DNA from: Apricaphanius iberus
Taxonomy: Eukaryota; Chordata; Actinopteri; Cyprinodontiformes; Aphaniidae
DNA: 64,000 nt
Direction: 5' to 3'
Assembly (NCBI GenBank): GCA_028564705.1
Contig: JAPXFQ010002811.1
Location: 2,170,001-2,234,000, forward strand
In this document: piece by piece, positions 1 through 12,900 of the stretch
Layout of the letters: each line of letters opens with the position of its first letter
Numbering within the stretch: the stretch's first letter is position 1
The notes under the pieces: model-generated
What the model saw: only the letters and a program-made list of their open reading frames with translations
Databases searched by the model: none
What the model was told of the DNA's origin: nothing
Made by a program: the position numbers and the translations under genes

Positions 1-793
1 TCATTGGCATTTCCAAACTCAAATTATTTAATCATACAGTCTTAAAACAGAATGTATAGACCCGAGTCGGGCAGCTGTTATCTCAATCCTTCGTAAACCT
101 TAAAAAATAATACAATTGTCGACATTTAATTATTTGTACTGAACTATGATCAGATGTTCTAGCGAAAAATTAAACTTCCTCGATTTTTAAAAAGAAATTC
201 AGTGCTTTGCGACAAATTCACACACGCTAAATTTCAGATTTTGGTACAACTAAATAGAATACATTTTATTGGGACACAATGTATCAAACCGAGAAGGAAG
301 TAATTTTGAAGTTTATGGAAAATTATCCTTTAGAATCCTCTTACACATAAAACTAAGCATTCATATTCAAGCCATGTGAGTCAATTAATACTCCCTCGTC
401 TTCTTAATGCTTGTTACTCACCAATGCTCTCTGAGGTTTAGGAACACAGTGTGTCTATGGGAATCACAATAAAGTGAGGCAGACTTTTCCCCATTTTTAT
501 TTGTAAATCAAACTTAACGCCCATGTGCCATTTCTGTCCCACAAAAAAGTGCTCTATTTTGTGTTGGTCTGTCCAAAGAAAATCCATTGAAGTTTAGGAT
601 TTTTATAGGACAAAATGTCCCAGGGTGTGAATCATTGTGCAAGGCATTTGTGCACACATACTATTGTTGAACAAGAAGCCAAAAACAAACACACAAAGAC
701 CCGCTGAGACAAACTCAGCCAGTTTGTCTAAACTCAGGCCTGCTCTAAACATTTTCGCTCCATGTCTGACTGGCTGCTGAACTCTCTGCACAC
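1..793. other. Part of a cgn intron, nothing else seen
   Basis: AT-rich sequence downstream of the exon 7 donor. I see no further rod-like coding segment on the minus strand, and no RNA gene or recognisable repeat. Confidence 0.6.
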
Positions 794-982
794 CTGAGAC
801 ACATGCTCCATGCTGCTGCGGAGTTTCTCCATGTCAGCGCTGTACTGCTCTCGCAGCGCTTCCATCTCTCGGTCGTGTGATGCCACCTCTTCCTTCAGAG
901 CGCCTTTCAAAGCTGTGAGCTCCCTCTCTCTCTGTCTGAGGGTCTCCTCCAGCTTCTGTTTCAGCTGGATGACCTCCATCAG
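794..982 (-). CDS. cgn: cgn coding exon 7 (rod, last exon in the window)
   Basis: This 189-base exon (63 codons, phase 0 at both ends) lies between aagcacag| and CTCAG|GTGTGC. It encodes the family signature RERELTALKGALKEEV followed by REMEALREQYSADMEKLRSS. The next exon is not visible between 1 and 793, so the gene continues past the left edge. Confidence 0.9.
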
Positions 983-3900
983 CTGTGCTTGACTAGACAT
1001 CAGGTCCTTCGGATGGATGGGGATATTAGTATAGTAAGCATAGACATGATTTTCCATGTGTGAAGTTTGTGAATGAGTCTCTTGTACCGTCTTGCTGCCG
1101 TTTTCTCTCCGCAGCTCATCCTGAAGTGCCGCCAAGTGGTCCTCCATCTCTCTGACCCGAGTTTCTGCTTTCTCCCTGTCCATACGCAGCTGAGTCAGCC
1201 TGCAACAAAACAGAGTCCTGCTTTTATCTGTGAATGATAATTTCAACAGAAATAACAGACCCTTGTGTTTGTGGTGCAAATAAGCAACAGTAACTGCTTG
1301 GTTCATTAAACAGTCTCAGTCGCGACTCACAGACAACGGCACAAAGCCCTCCTGTAAGTTAGAGTGTATGTGAGCTCTTGTGTACCCACTCTGATTGTGT
1401 TTCGTTTAATTCCCTCTTCTTCCGGTCCAGCATCTCCTGGAGCTGCAGGTTTTCATCGAGACAGGACTCGAGCTCAGCTTTCAGAGCGGGATCAGAATTG
1501 CTGGCCGAGTCCTGCACACAAGCAGAGGTGATGAATAAATAAGAGTGCCGAAACACGAGGCGTCGGGCGCTTCTGGAGGAGTAAACAACTCGCTTTTAAG
1601 AAATGTTTCAGCAGGTTTGCTTTTACCCAACAATATGTATAAGAGCTTAAGTTATTAAGAGCCATTTGAACTTAGGACTTCTTAAGCTACCTTAAACCAA
1701 TTTATAATGATTCATTATAGAAGATGGATTTTTTTTCTGAGTATTTGACAAAGCCTGAAGGCTTTACGGCTTAATCTAAGGATTAATCTGAAGCACACTC
1801 GCACAAAACCCCATCATCCCTTCTGGTTAGATTGGTTAAAGAGTCGAAGAACACTGGAAACTATTCCCTCCTCTCAGGCAAAACAACATAGCAGGAGAAC
1901 CCACTTATTATGTCCAGACAGCTTACAACAAGCGTTTATGTGTTGGACTGGAAGTGAGCCATTTATTTAATGCCAAATTGCTCCTTGGATGGCAACCCCC
2001 TGGGCAACCTTAATCCAAAATGAAAAAAAATAAAAATAAATAAAAACCTGTACTAAATCTTCACAAACGACAGAGTACATTCATAGGACCACAGTACATA
2101 TCTGGTCAGATGGTGGTTTTAAATGTGTTTAATAAATAAGGCCTCTATGGTACGGTACATAAAAGAAAAAGTATTTTACCAGAATGCATTGATGATGATC
2201 CAATATACAAATTCTGATCATTTTAAACCAGAAATTCAGCTACTGTAAGTTTATTTGACGTTTTTCTAATAGAAACGTCTAGTATAAATACAGGCTGAAA
2301 TATATACATACATTCTCATTAGCCACCTTGTGGTTTGTGTAGCCATCAACAAGCTCCTGATATAATTATGCCTGGAGCACTCTTTCATGACTGGAATGAT
2401 GGTCTTCATTTCGATCAAACTTTATCAAGTGCTTCATACAAAATTCCACCTCAAAGTGCTTTACAGATAGAAATAACCACACATAAACCACATTCCCTTT
2501 AATCTAGTTTTTTTAAATCACGTCACGCGGTCCTCTTGCCTGACTGAGTTCGTTTCGTATGTGGACTGTCCAACACGTGGAGATAACCTGAAGGAGGCGT
2601 ACAGGGTTGTACCTCTACCTCCACTGGGCAGATCTGATCACAACATGGTTCATCTCCAACCCACACACAAACCTGTGTGTGGGTTACTGTTACCACAAGA
2701 ACTTTCAGGAAGTGGAAACAAAGGCAAGTGATGCCCTGAGAGACTGCTTTGAGTCCACAGACTGGGATGTGCTGCTAGAGGAGCAAGAGATGGACATAGA
2801 CAGGAGTGTCGACATAATCACTGACTACATCACATTACATTACACTACATTAATTCCGGTTAGATGCTATCCTAGTAATAAACCATGGATCACCAGTGAC
2901 ACCAAGAGTATCCTTAACCAAAAGATGATGGCGTTTAAGGATGGTGATAAGGAGAGGCAGAGGAGTGTGCAACGGGAACTGAAAAAGACTCTGAGGCATG
3001 CTAAGGTGGAATACAGGAGGAAAATAAAGAAACTTATAATTATGGCCAAAATCTCAATCTGTCTCTAGTCTGACTGAAAACTTTCTCAAGAAGACACTTG
3101 GCCTCTTCAAGTGGAGAGCAGGACATCTCAGTCTGGCTCACAATGGGGGCTTTATTTCTTGATCGGCACCTTTCAGTTCATCTTGATGTTAAGCTGTTTT
3201 TACTTTGGACAGTGATATTCAGGTTCAAGCAACTTCCTATTTATGTTAGGATCTTTAGTTGTTTCCTGAGTGGCTCTTGAACATCTTAGCTAATTTCTTT
3301 TTTGTAAGGATGACGGTTTAGCCCAGATGGTTGAAAGTTGGTCATCACTGGTTGTTCTTAATGAACAATGACCTCAAAAAAAATCAAAGTAGATTTTTTT
3401 TTCCAATTATATGTTGAAATTGTTTTTTCTTTTCTTTAAAGGCAGTTCTTTGCCGGAGAACCAATACATTTGAAATAACTGATCCAGTTATGTCAAGAAG
3501 GTTCGTCAAGCATCTAGCCAGGATTATGCCATAAAAGGTGTGATTTCTCTCAAATATGTGAAACACATTTCTCCAAATATTAAAATCAGTGTATGTATAC
3601 ATTCAGGTTTGTACATATGACAGTGGTTCAAAGATAATCCATGATAAATATTTCCTTGTGCACCCAGCTTTTGTAAAAAAAAAAAAAAAAAGACTAAATA
3701 CAGTGGGTCTCAAATGAAGGATTAAAAGCCTCAAAATTAATGACCAATCTAACGTGCAATCTATCCCTTTATGCAAACTCCTGACCGAAACTTCACTCCG
3801 CTGAGAATATCCCAACTTAGGTTTTGTTCAAATAAAGCAGGAAGAAAAAGAACAAATATTACCTTGTGCTTGAAGGTCACAAGAGAACCCCGTCACCTCA

Positions 3901-5391
3901 CATTTTTCTCTCTGCTCCACTTACCCTTCTTTTTTCATGTAGAGCACTCTGTAGTTGAGCCACCTTTGTCTCCAACTCCCTTTTTTCTCTTATCCACTCT
4001 TCCCGAGGGCTTTCTTTAGGCTGCTTAGAAAAAGAGAGACAGAGCTGTAAACTCTCTCTGCACTGAACACCAGGAGGAATCATTTTTAAAAATAGTGTCG
4101 GTTCAGAAAGAACAAACCATTATGCTCTGAAACTTGTGAAAAATGCTCTCGACTTTGTTCCTGATGACAACATCACTCTCAGAAGAGCTACGGGAAAAGA
4201 AAGGGAACAAGTAAGCTTCAACACTCTCGCTTCAGTTCAGTCTAATGTAATCTATAGGTATGTGGAGGTCTGTACCCCTGTCTCAGGATGTTGTACACAC
4301 TCTTCATCACCTGGTCCTCCTCAAAGCTTATCTCAGCATTCTGAACCTGGTCCAGCAAAAGGTCAGGGGTCACCTTAAGACATAGACCAGAAAACTACTC
4401 TTCCAATGTTGCATGCTTTGATTCGTTAACAGCTTACAGAAAAACAAACCCTGCTGCGATGCCCGTCGATAAAAAAAAAAAGCTGAGCTCTTACCTGGGA
4501 CTCTGCCAGATCCAGACGTCGTGGCTCTGCTGAGGCCCGCTGATTGGCTGAGAGTCTGGTGACTCTGGAGCCCGCCGTCTGGCCATGTCCCAAGCTGCTG
4601 GGAGCTGGGGGCGAAGGCGAGGTGTAAGGTGCGGGGTGGAGGCGTGGAGAAGTAGCTCTGGGATGCTGCTGGGTAGATGTGTGTCCTCTCTGCTGGCTTC
4701 CAGGTGTTGCAGCATCAAACCTGTCAATCATTCTGTTGACGGGAGTCTGTCGCTGATAGGCGGGAGGCTCGTACGCTTGCTGCCGAGGGTCAGGGTATGA
4801 ATGATAGTCCCTACCTGATACCAATGACCTGTTAGACCCTGCCTGGTAAGAACTATCCCACATACGGCTTTCATCAACCTCTTGTCTATCACTGATACTC
4901 CACTTCTCCTCTCTGTCTCTTCTTACTCCAATCCCACCATCTAGATTCCCATAACTACCAGACTTTCCATCCCCAGGGGGTCTAGACAGCTGAAAATCCT
5001 CACCGTTTCCGCCTCCATCCCTGTCCAGTAGTGAGCCATGAGACTGAGCTCTGCGGAGCGCCCCTAGCTGGCCTCCCGCCCCTGCAACATGTCCCCCCTC
5101 AGCTCCAACCTCTGCCTTCTCTCTTCCCCGGGGAAGGCTGCTGTAGCCAGAGGAGTAGTAGTTAGTCCTGAGCTGGACCCCGTACGAATCTCCCCTCTGT
5201 CCATCCTTCAGGACCACATATGGCTGCCCATCGATCCCCTTCACCCTGACTTCTACGCCATATTTGGAGTTAGCCTGAGGTCTGAGCTGCCTCAACGGCT
5301 GCCCTCCTCCAGAATCACCGTGATCATTGATGAAACGGACCTGGACGCCGTAGTCCGCTGGAGTCTTTCGCCCGGAAGAATGTGTGCTCAT
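794..5391 (-). CDS. cgn: Cingulin, N-terminal part (gene runs off the left edge)
   Basis: Cingulin is a cytoplasmic tight-junction plaque protein that binds ZO-1, actin/myosin and RhoA regulators through an N-terminal head and a long coiled-coil rod. Seven coding exons join in phase: 5391-4495, 4373-4276, 4187-4118, 4020-3925, 1511-1390, 1199-1088 and 982-794. They give 528 codons, less than half of the family's usual length (about 1,200 residues). Seen: a glycine/serine/arginine-rich head with repeated YGV(Q/E)-type motifs, then a charged heptad-rich rod containing ELTALKGALKEEV, a signature shared by cingulin and paracingulin. I prefer cingulin over paracingulin (CGNL1) because of the short first coding exon, the GDSYGVQ stretch and the location near SHE and CHRNB2. 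The remaining rod and tail exons must lie beyond position 1. Confidence 0.9.
1088..1199 (-). CDS. cgn: cgn coding exon 6 (rod)
   Basis: The acceptor is ttttgttgcag|. The first base completes a glutamate codon, and the exon reads LTQLRMDREKAETRVREMED and then HLAALQDELRRENGSKT. The donor is ACG|GTACAA in phase 0. This is coiled-coil rod. The frame stays open through the following 105-base intron, which could be mistaken for exon. Confidence 0.87.
1390..1511 (-). CDS. cgn: cgn coding exon 5 (rod)
   Basis: This 122-base exon starts after gcttgtgtgcag| in phase 0 (D-S-A-S-N-S-D) and encodes LQLQEMLDRKKRELNETQSE. I placed the donor at CAGA|GTGGGT because it is the one that leaves the two bases needed by the next exon. 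The 2.4 kb intron before it holds a LINE fragment in the opposite orientation. Confidence 0.85.
2540..3068 (+). mobile_element. LINE fragment: endonuclease end and linker before the reverse transcriptase
   Basis: The plus strand encodes, with at least one frameshift, LPPLGRSDHNMVHLQPTHKP (the S-D-H end of an APE-type endonuclease). It then encodes LRDCFESTDWDVL, NKPWITSDTK and VQRELKKTLRHAKVEYRRK, typical of the stretch before the reverse transcriptase in fish non-LTR elements (L2/jockey-like group). It is truncated at both ends and lies antisense inside a cgn intron. It is a relic, not a gene. Confidence 0.8.
3925..4020 (-). CDS. cgn: cgn coding exon 4 (start of rod)
   Basis: This 96-base exon is bounded by ctttttctaagcag| and AGG|GTAAGT and encodes 32 residues in phase 0. 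The stretch EEWIREKRELETKVAQLQSA has the charge and heptad pattern of the beginning of the coiled-coil rod. A 97-base intron separates it from exon 3. Confidence 0.85.
4118..4187 (-). CDS. cgn: cgn coding exon 3
   Basis: This 70-base exon follows a strong acceptor (ctttcttttcccgtag|). Its first base completes the glycine codon left open by exon 2. It encodes SSESDVVIRNKVESIFHKFQ, matching the K-V-x-x-I-F-x-K-x-Q pattern at this place in paracingulin. The donor is ATG|GTTTGT, weaker than its neighbours, but it leaves phase 0 as exon 4 requires. Confidence 0.72.
4276..4373 (-). CDS. cgn: cgn coding exon 2
   Basis: This 98-base exon has acceptor ...tcttaag| and donor GG|GTACAG. It starts in phase 0 and ends with two bases of a glycine codon. 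It encodes PDLLLDQVQNAEISFEEDQ and then MKSVYNILRQG, resembling the segment before the rod in the cingulin/paracingulin family. It is too short to stand out as an ORF; the shadow frame on the plus strand is longer. Confidence 0.8.
4495..5391 (-). CDS. cgn: cgn coding exon 1 (head domain)
   Basis: The ATG lies one base after a pyrimidine-rich acceptor (AG at 5394-5393), so this exon opens with the start codon after a 5' UTR intron. It encodes residues 1-299 and ends at CAG|GTAAGA. Residues 42-59 (around KYGVEVRVKGIDGQPYV) match the conserved ZO-1 interaction region of cingulin. RRAQSHGS at 113-120 carries R-x-x-S sites (S117, with S120 near) like the AMPK sites of mammalian cingulin. VNRMIDRFD at 218-226 is another conserved block. 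The rest is low-complexity and likely disordered. Confidence 0.92.
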
Positions 5392-6449
5392 ACTACAACA
5401 AAGAAAAGGAACAAAACCAGATTTGGTTACGAGAGATATAATGAGAGGCTGGAGATACATCAGGAAAATCAATATTTTAGACTCAGTAATGCAAGCCAGG
5501 TGAATTGGTATTATAGAAGCTAAGGAATTAGTTTCACTACAGTAATCATTGTGTCACTGATTTAAAATCGAAAACAAACAAGTTTTCTAACAATAGCACT
5601 AAGATCTTATGTCTGCTTCTAAATTCTATTAAATAACTATTTTTTACTTATGTCCTGCCTCGCAGTGTGGCACTCAGTATTGATGTCTGAGTGCCAAGTA
5701 GAAGCCCAACAGGTTTACTTTTATAAGTGGAGAATTACTTTTTGCTGTAACGCTCCGCCGGATATAAATAAGATCTTTATTAGAAACTGCTGTGGATTCA
5801 TTTTTTTCTAATAGAACGGAAACTGAGAGGGAAAATAAAGAGAATGGGCGATGGGCGCTGGTGATAACAAGGGCATGTTTACTGGTGAACAATAATGTTT
5901 AGTAAACAGTGGGGCTGATGTCACGCTGTATTTAAGCCCGGAAAATATACAACTTACGACCTTTTACTGCTGCAGTGCACAAAAAAAAAAACATACGAAT
6001 AAGGGAAACCACACAAACATGGTTGTGGGAAATTTAACAAAGACTAGATTTCTTCAGATGTACCAACACCTGGAGTCTGTGGGGGACAGAGTTAAGAATA
6101 TTTTCTCTGTTACTCCAAGATAAACAATCCTTGCAAATATAAAAAAAAGGACAAGAGGATATCTTTATGTAATTTGAGCCAATTATGTAATATACAAGCT
6201 TGTTTTTCCTAGATAAAAAGGAAACCAGTTTGCTTGAACAGTTAAAACAAAGTCAGAAATTGGTTCACACAAATGTACTAAAGTACATGATTTAGAGCTG
6301 TTTTTTTTGGAGCCAATATTTAAACCCAATGAGCAAAGCAATGAGAAATCAAATATATTTTCAAACTAGCTTTCTGTTTCTTTTTCCCTGTTATTTAAAA
6401 AAAAAAAATAACGTTTAAAACTAGGGAAACATGAATACCACTTTTTTCA

Positions 6450-6760
6450 AACGGCTATGATACTGATACTTGGATGTGAGTACTTGCTGATACAAAGGAC
6501 CAATGCCGATACTTCTAGCACACACAAAAAATGTAATGAATTGGAAGACATGTTTTATTTTCTTCTCTGCTTGTTACAACAACTGATGGTGAATTAGATA
6601 AAAAAATAAAATATTCATAAAATGACCATAAAACTAAAATTTAAAGTGAGTACCATTGTGATGTACTTGTATCGGTTAGTTAACTAATACGAGTACATTA
6701 GAACGTATCGGCCCCTATACCCGATACCAGTGTCTGTATCGATGCATCCCTAGTCCCAAT
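6450..6760. repeat. Degenerate MITE-like repeat rich in 'gatac/tatcg' motifs
   Basis: Repeated gatact / cgatac / tatcgg motifs in both orientations, ending in ...tatcgatgcatccctag. This resembles the terminal parts of dispersed non-autonomous DNA elements common in fish. Boundaries and family are uncertain. Confidence 0.35.
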
Positions 6761-9009
6761 CAAATGATTTTCAACCCGCCTTTGACTGAACAGTTAGACT
6801 GAATCAGAATAGTTGTTTCTTCTGAGTTAAATTATTAGAATAATTTGTACCTGATAGTGTTTTTCCATCTCCAATGTTTTGCAGCAATATATGCATAAAA
6901 AATATCACCAAGAATTTAAGACAACTATAAAGTAAAATATTTGAAAACATCCAAACTAATAATAAAAAAGGTGACATCAAGATCTCAGTAGATATTGCAA
7001 CAAAGTCAGTGAAAGGTTAAAAATGTGTGTGTGCAAAAGTTACAGAAGACTTTGTCAAAAGACTCACAGCTTGATTTATAGAAGAAATGATCGACAAACC
7101 ACAAGACTAGTTCAAGTTAAAAGGAAAAAAAAATAATAATCACGATGCAAATGTTTAAGCACCACGCCAGATTTGAGTTCTCTGAATTAAATATCCCAGG
7201 GTGATATATTTACATGGATAGCAAAGTTAGCTGATTGCATAGCTTGTAGATAGACTATAAACTGTCAGAGAAATTAAACGTTTCAAGATGATGCACACCT
7301 TTTTGCCCAGAAAAAAAACAATGTGTGCATAGATCTTAAACAGGAAAAACATTTAGCAGGTTGAATGAGCAGAAAATCTCCCCAAGGAACTTTTAAAGAA
7401 CAGAGGAATTATACAGGATTATTTAGGGAGACGGAAAAAAAATCAAAAAAATCTTATTTTATATTTATTTTATTTTCTAAGATAAGCTTTTGTGTGTAAT
7501 CTAAAAGACAACAATTAAAGGCAACATTTGTTTCACATTTTTAAAAGTACAAGTAGCCCTTAAATTTTCTGACAACTTTACATTACAAACACGCATTTAT
7601 AAAATAAAATTTCATTTTATTCAGATGTTGTATGACAGATCAAGACAAAGTAGCAGAAGAGTGAAGGAGAAGCAGAACAATACACAGTTTTCTAAATTCA
7701 ACAGCGAAACACATGGCCAAGCAATGTTTTTAGTCAAGCTTTATGGAAGACGTTCATGTTGAAAAAACACTATAAGGCTGAAAAATATTTAACAGCCAAG
7801 AATATTTTTTTACCGGATGAAATTCGACATGATTTTTACGCAGATATACCCAAAACACATTATTCCATTATATGAAATTATGTTGGAGCCAAACAAGAGT
7901 GAGAACTTCAAAAATATTTAATAAGAAAAAACATTTTGGTCACCAACATTTTGGTCAACCAACAATTTGGTTATGATTTCTTTTAGAAATATATTTTTTA
8001 ATCGAAAAAATAAATATATTTTTGAATTTTACAGAATGTATTTATTTTTCGCATAGCAGTCCATCGCAACAATGTAGCCAAGTTTAAAAAAAATTAACTT
8101 CCACTTTTTTGTGTTTTTGTGAAAAAGCTTTTATGAAAAAAAGTTGCAATGTTTTTATTTGTTATTTTCTATTATATTGTCACATAAACCTTAGCAAAAA
8201 TAAAATTACTTTTAATGTCATTTTAACTAATTAAAACAGTAAAATGTGACCAGCTCAGATTGGGTCCCCACTAAACAAACACCTTTGCTTTTATTTTAGT
8301 GCTACAGCTCAAGACCCACCCTGGGCCCTTTTAGCCCCTCTAATTAACCTCCTAAATACGCCCCTGCTCAGCAGCACTGATAGGAATAGCCGCTCATTCA
8401 TCTAAAAACGCACAGGAGTCTGTGTGTCAGGAGAGAGTGAGAAATGATTTTTTTCTTACTTTGGTCGAAGATCATTATTAAAAGTCTGTTGATTTATGAC
8501 GCTGTAACTTCAGCCAAAAGCACGACCAGTTGGGCTTCTCGGCTGAAGTTACCATCGCAAAGCCGGAATAAAAGGAAAACTAGACTTAAGGTCGGATGAA
8601 ACAATTTTTAAATCCTAAATACCTCAGAGGATTTAAAAAGTAATTGAAACTACAGCTTCTTTCAGTCAGACTGTTCTGAAACCTTGCGGCTCGGTGCTGC
8701 GGGCGGCGTGTCACTAATTACAGCCGTTTGTTTTCCTCATCAGACACACAAATCACGTAGGTGACCTATTTTAGATTCAAACTATGAATTTCGACCAACG
8801 GGTGAAGTATTTTCGTGTCCGGAATGAGGAAAGTTGCATATGATGGCCTTTAAGTTTCAGGTACGCTTGTGTACATCACACTCCGACAGCAGAGGAGCTT
8901 CACAAATGAGGATTAATATACAACCTAATTTGGCGCAAACATCTACTCGCCATGTGGCAGATAGCGCTCAAAATTTTACTCGGCAAACTGAAAATTTGCT
9001 CGTATTTAG

Positions 9010-9900
9010 CGAGTGGCGAGTGTTAATTTCGGACCCTGGTTGGGGGATAAAGAAAAAGTTTGAAAGAAGGTCCTCTGCTCAGCAAAAATTTAACTTTGGT
9101 CAAAATGAAACACATTATCTGTTTGAGAAGACCAACAATGCACATTACACCAGACAGACCACGTTCACGCTGACACATTATGGTGGCAGCATCATGCTGT
9201 GGGGTTCTTCAGCATGGACATGGAAGCTAATCAGGTTTTGTGCCTGGATTCTGTAAGATCTGTGAGCTCTGTAAGCTCTGTGTGCCTCCGAGTGTGCTGC
9301 CCCCGCAAGCTGTGAACTTATCTCAGAGTGAAGTACTCTACAGACAATCATAGCACTGTCCTTCAGTTACGACAGTGTAAGTAAAATGACCGTGACGATG
9401 TCCATGACTCTGCAACATTCTGGAATATTCCTCTGTTGCTCTCACTAATTATTACTAATCACAGCAAAGAACTAATCCTTAAATCATTATTCCACTACGC
9501 AGGGTTGATGGAAAGATGGATGGCGCTAAATACAGAGCAATACTGGTCTTTAAAAAAACAAAAACTGTTCTAGGATGGAAAATATCTGAGACTGGGGTGG
9601 AGGGTGACCTTCCAGCAGGTCAGCAACACTAAAGCAGCCAGAGCCACTGTTATGGGAAACTTTATGTTAAGAATGATCTGTTCTGCATATTCTACTGAGA
9701 CTCATGGTTACTGTGTGCTATTTCTTCATGATACGTTTGAATAGAAAGGAATCAATCATATTATATTTATGTGTTTGAATGACCCAGTCTAAGTCTAGAA
9801 GTGAGATTTAATTCACACTCTGTGGTTGATCTTAATCTACATCTGACTGAGACAAACCCCCCAAACAGTTTCAGATGTCACCATTTAGATTTAAGCATAT
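9010..9900 (+). mobile_element. Tc1-like transposase relic, interrupted
   Basis: The plus strand around 9170-9215 encodes GGSIMLWG, a Tc1-family catalytic-domain motif. After about 260 unrelated bases the same gene resumes near 9500 with VDGKMDGAKYRAIL and then a region similar to the RRFTFQQDN part, broken by frameshifts. Dead element; the intervening stretch is probably a later insertion. Confidence 0.65.
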
Positions 9901-12900
9901 GAGGAACTATGGATCCTTCCTTGTAATTTACAATTATGTCCCAGTTTATTGATATCTGTCACAGAAAAGCTCATCTAGCCCTGTGGCTGTAAAGTTCGAG
10001 GGGTTGGAATACTTCTTCAAGGCATTTTACCTGGATTAGTAAAGCACACTGTTTAACCCAAGTTACATTTTTTGTTTAAAAGGCGGTGATAGACTTCTAG
10101 TCAAGTAAATCGAGCTGAAGCTGTCACACTTTGTACCTACTCTTTTCCAGGATAAATACAGAATAAAGGAGAGAGCAAGATTTACAGATGCCGGCGCTTT
10201 CTGATCCTCGACTGTTTGTGTGAACTTTGTTCCTGTTGCTCCCTATTAGTCATTAACCTGAAAGCACACACCCAGACACGACTCTCCCTCTGTGAGGAGC
10301 AAAAAAAAACTTTAGCGAGTTTCTGTGACTCATATCAGAGTGAATTATAGCATTTAACAGCCAGGACACAGGCAGGTGCCATATTTACTGATTCAACTTA
10401 GCGCACCAATTCCTTTTTACCTCTTCTTACTGGAAATAAAAGTATTTAACTAAAAATTGTCTCAAAATAATGCCCTGTGTTGTGTAACAATGTTAAATCC
10501 AACATTACAGTTACAGTTTATTATCCCGTCTACGTAACCACCAAGACAATCCTCCTGACCTCGCTCCTGTTCTCTGTCCACCTCACTTCATAGCTCAGGC
10601 GGGGAAACCGAGAGTGGGCGGAGAGAAAAAAAAAAGGGAGGGTGAGTTGAAAGACAGAAAACAGCCAACTTTTCTTCTCTTATCAGTGCTTCGTGCGATA
10701 AAATCCATTCAAGCTGTTACTGTGAGTGAGCAACCCTCCCTCCCATTACCACAGAGGGACTGACTGTGAAAGCAAGCATCAAAAACGTAACCCTGCTTTT
10801 TAATGAAGCATCAATTCAATCTATAAACAAAGACTATTTTGTCCAAGAGAGACTTTGTGGTATTTTTTTAAGGGGAAAAAAAATAACCTTTTTCTTACAA
10901 AGAATGCCTCTGTACACATGAAGGAAGATAAAAAAACAAGCCAATAGGGAAAGGCCTTGCATTTTGCGCAATACAAACTAATTAATAACGGAAGAACATG
11001 AAATGGTGACGCCTGTGCTGTCATTAAAGACGACACAAACAGGTTTCAAGGATATTAGAGGTGCCTGAGAATTGTCTGTAGGTGGATACATTTGTCAGGA
11101 TTGTGTTATTCTTTCATTTTTCTCACCCTCAAACCAGAGGAAGCGTTGTGTCAAAAGAAATATGTGAACTCATGCATGAGGTCTGTGTCTCAGTGAGTAT
11201 GGCACAGGGCGCTGGGATACCTGCTTGACATTGTTTCACACACGTATTCTGTAAAACGCAAAGAAGAGTATATATTGACAAAAGTAGTATTGACTTACAG
11301 GAATGCGGAGTTGAGGCTGAAGCTGGTTTTCTTGTCTAACTATTTGTCTGCCCCTGAGTGTTTCCCAAGAAATAAAATCAGCGAACTAAGCAAGTTTTAT
11401 ATGTGTCAGAGGAAGAATGAAATGCCAGTTCATGGGGATGGGGACGATGCCAGGGGAACTCATCCCATTGTCCGTTTGATGTAGGGCGGAAAAACAAGGG
11501 CAGCAATTTTGAGAACTCAAAGAACTGTCCCCCTTTGGCTCCTTCCCTCCCTGATCAAATTTTTTTTTTTTAAAGCCGGCTCCTATAATTTTTCTATCCC
11601 CCCAACTCCAGTTTTAAAGTTTTTTTTTTATATTCCTCTTTCAAAGAGATTTCAGTAACAACGCTGAACAATAATTGCTTCTTTAAAAGAAAAACAACAA
11701 AAAATAAAGAGCAGAAATTAGTAATCTAATAGCATTCAACCCTTTAATCCAGCTTCTTAGCTTTTAATATTATCACCAGCAGAATTTTGATAAAGCTTTC
11801 ATAAAGCACAGAAACAAAAAAGTCTGGTTAGTTATGGATCAATCAGCTTTCAGGTAACTGAAGTCAGCCATTTATTTCCTTCATCAGCTTTGACCAGTGC
11901 AGGTTGGTGCTCCTTAGATGACCTAATACTGCAAAACTTAACTTATTTTGGGTCTTTAAACTAATCAAAAATCAACAAGATTCTTTGTTGCACTTTCTTC
12001 TGAGAAAACAAGATTTACATTTGAGGAATAAAGAAAGATAATCTTCTGATTCCTTACTGCCTCTATGATAGAATCTGCAGCTTTTTTCTTCTTTCAATGT
12101 TTGTTATGTTCATTTAAAGAAATGCATTAGTATGAATATGTTATAGACAACAGAATTAAGTTTTGAGATTTAATAATCAGCTAAAATCGAAGTGGGTGGC
12201 TAAGACCTGAAAGAAGGACATAGGCTAGATATGGGTCAGTAAAAGCTTTGAAAATGTATATATGTTTTTTGTGGGGTTTTTTGGGGGGGACAAGCTTTAT
12301 TTCTGTTCATCCTGTTATTTTAATGGTTTAATGTTGTTGCAACTTTTTGGAGTTTAATTTAGTTGCTGCGTTTCAATTTTAAATCAAGTGCAGAACAAAA
12401 ACCACAGTATTGCATAAGTAAACATTGTATCAATAAAGATCAATAAAGATCCCACTTACTATAGGTAGGATTTTTTTCTTTGTCCCAGATTTGCTTACCT
12501 TGCTTTTGCAAGTAATTAACCCACGGTAATGCTGACGGGTTCTCTTCCTCTCATTGCAAATTTAATTTTCATACAGTAAATTGAATTGGAGCCACTCTGC
12601 TATTAGGACGGAAAAGAAAACAGAATTACAAGCAGTGACCCAGCAGAGGGTCAAATAATCAGAACATCATCTCTCTGGTTTGGTTATAAATAATGACGTT
12701 TCTTTCTTTTCCTTTATTCCCTTTGGACTTCTGTCATGTTGCACATGTTATTTATGCCTAGGTTTTGTTATCATGGTCATTACGTTGACATGCAGCTTAT
12801 CAACATTTTTTCACAAGCACAGAGATATTTATGAACTATCAAAATGATGCCAAGCAACAGGTCATACATGAATACGGTTATTACAGAATCCTTTTGGGTT

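Noticed and set aside
983..1087. Treating the open 105-base stretch between cgn exons 6 and 7 as coding
   Set aside because: It begins GTACAA and ends in an acceptor AG; its translation (SHMENHVYAYYTNIPIHP) has no coiled-coil pattern, and removing it keeps phase 0.
2607..3068. 153-codon plus-strand frame as a gene
   Set aside because: It reads as the linker of a LINE polyprotein with a frameshift at its start, so it is a retrotransposon relic in a cgn intron.
794..5391. Paracingulin (CGNL1) instead of cingulin
   Set aside because: The rod motif fits both, but the head (short exon, GVQVRF, GDSYGVQ) and the neighbourhood fit cingulin better. A tree of the full protein would decide.
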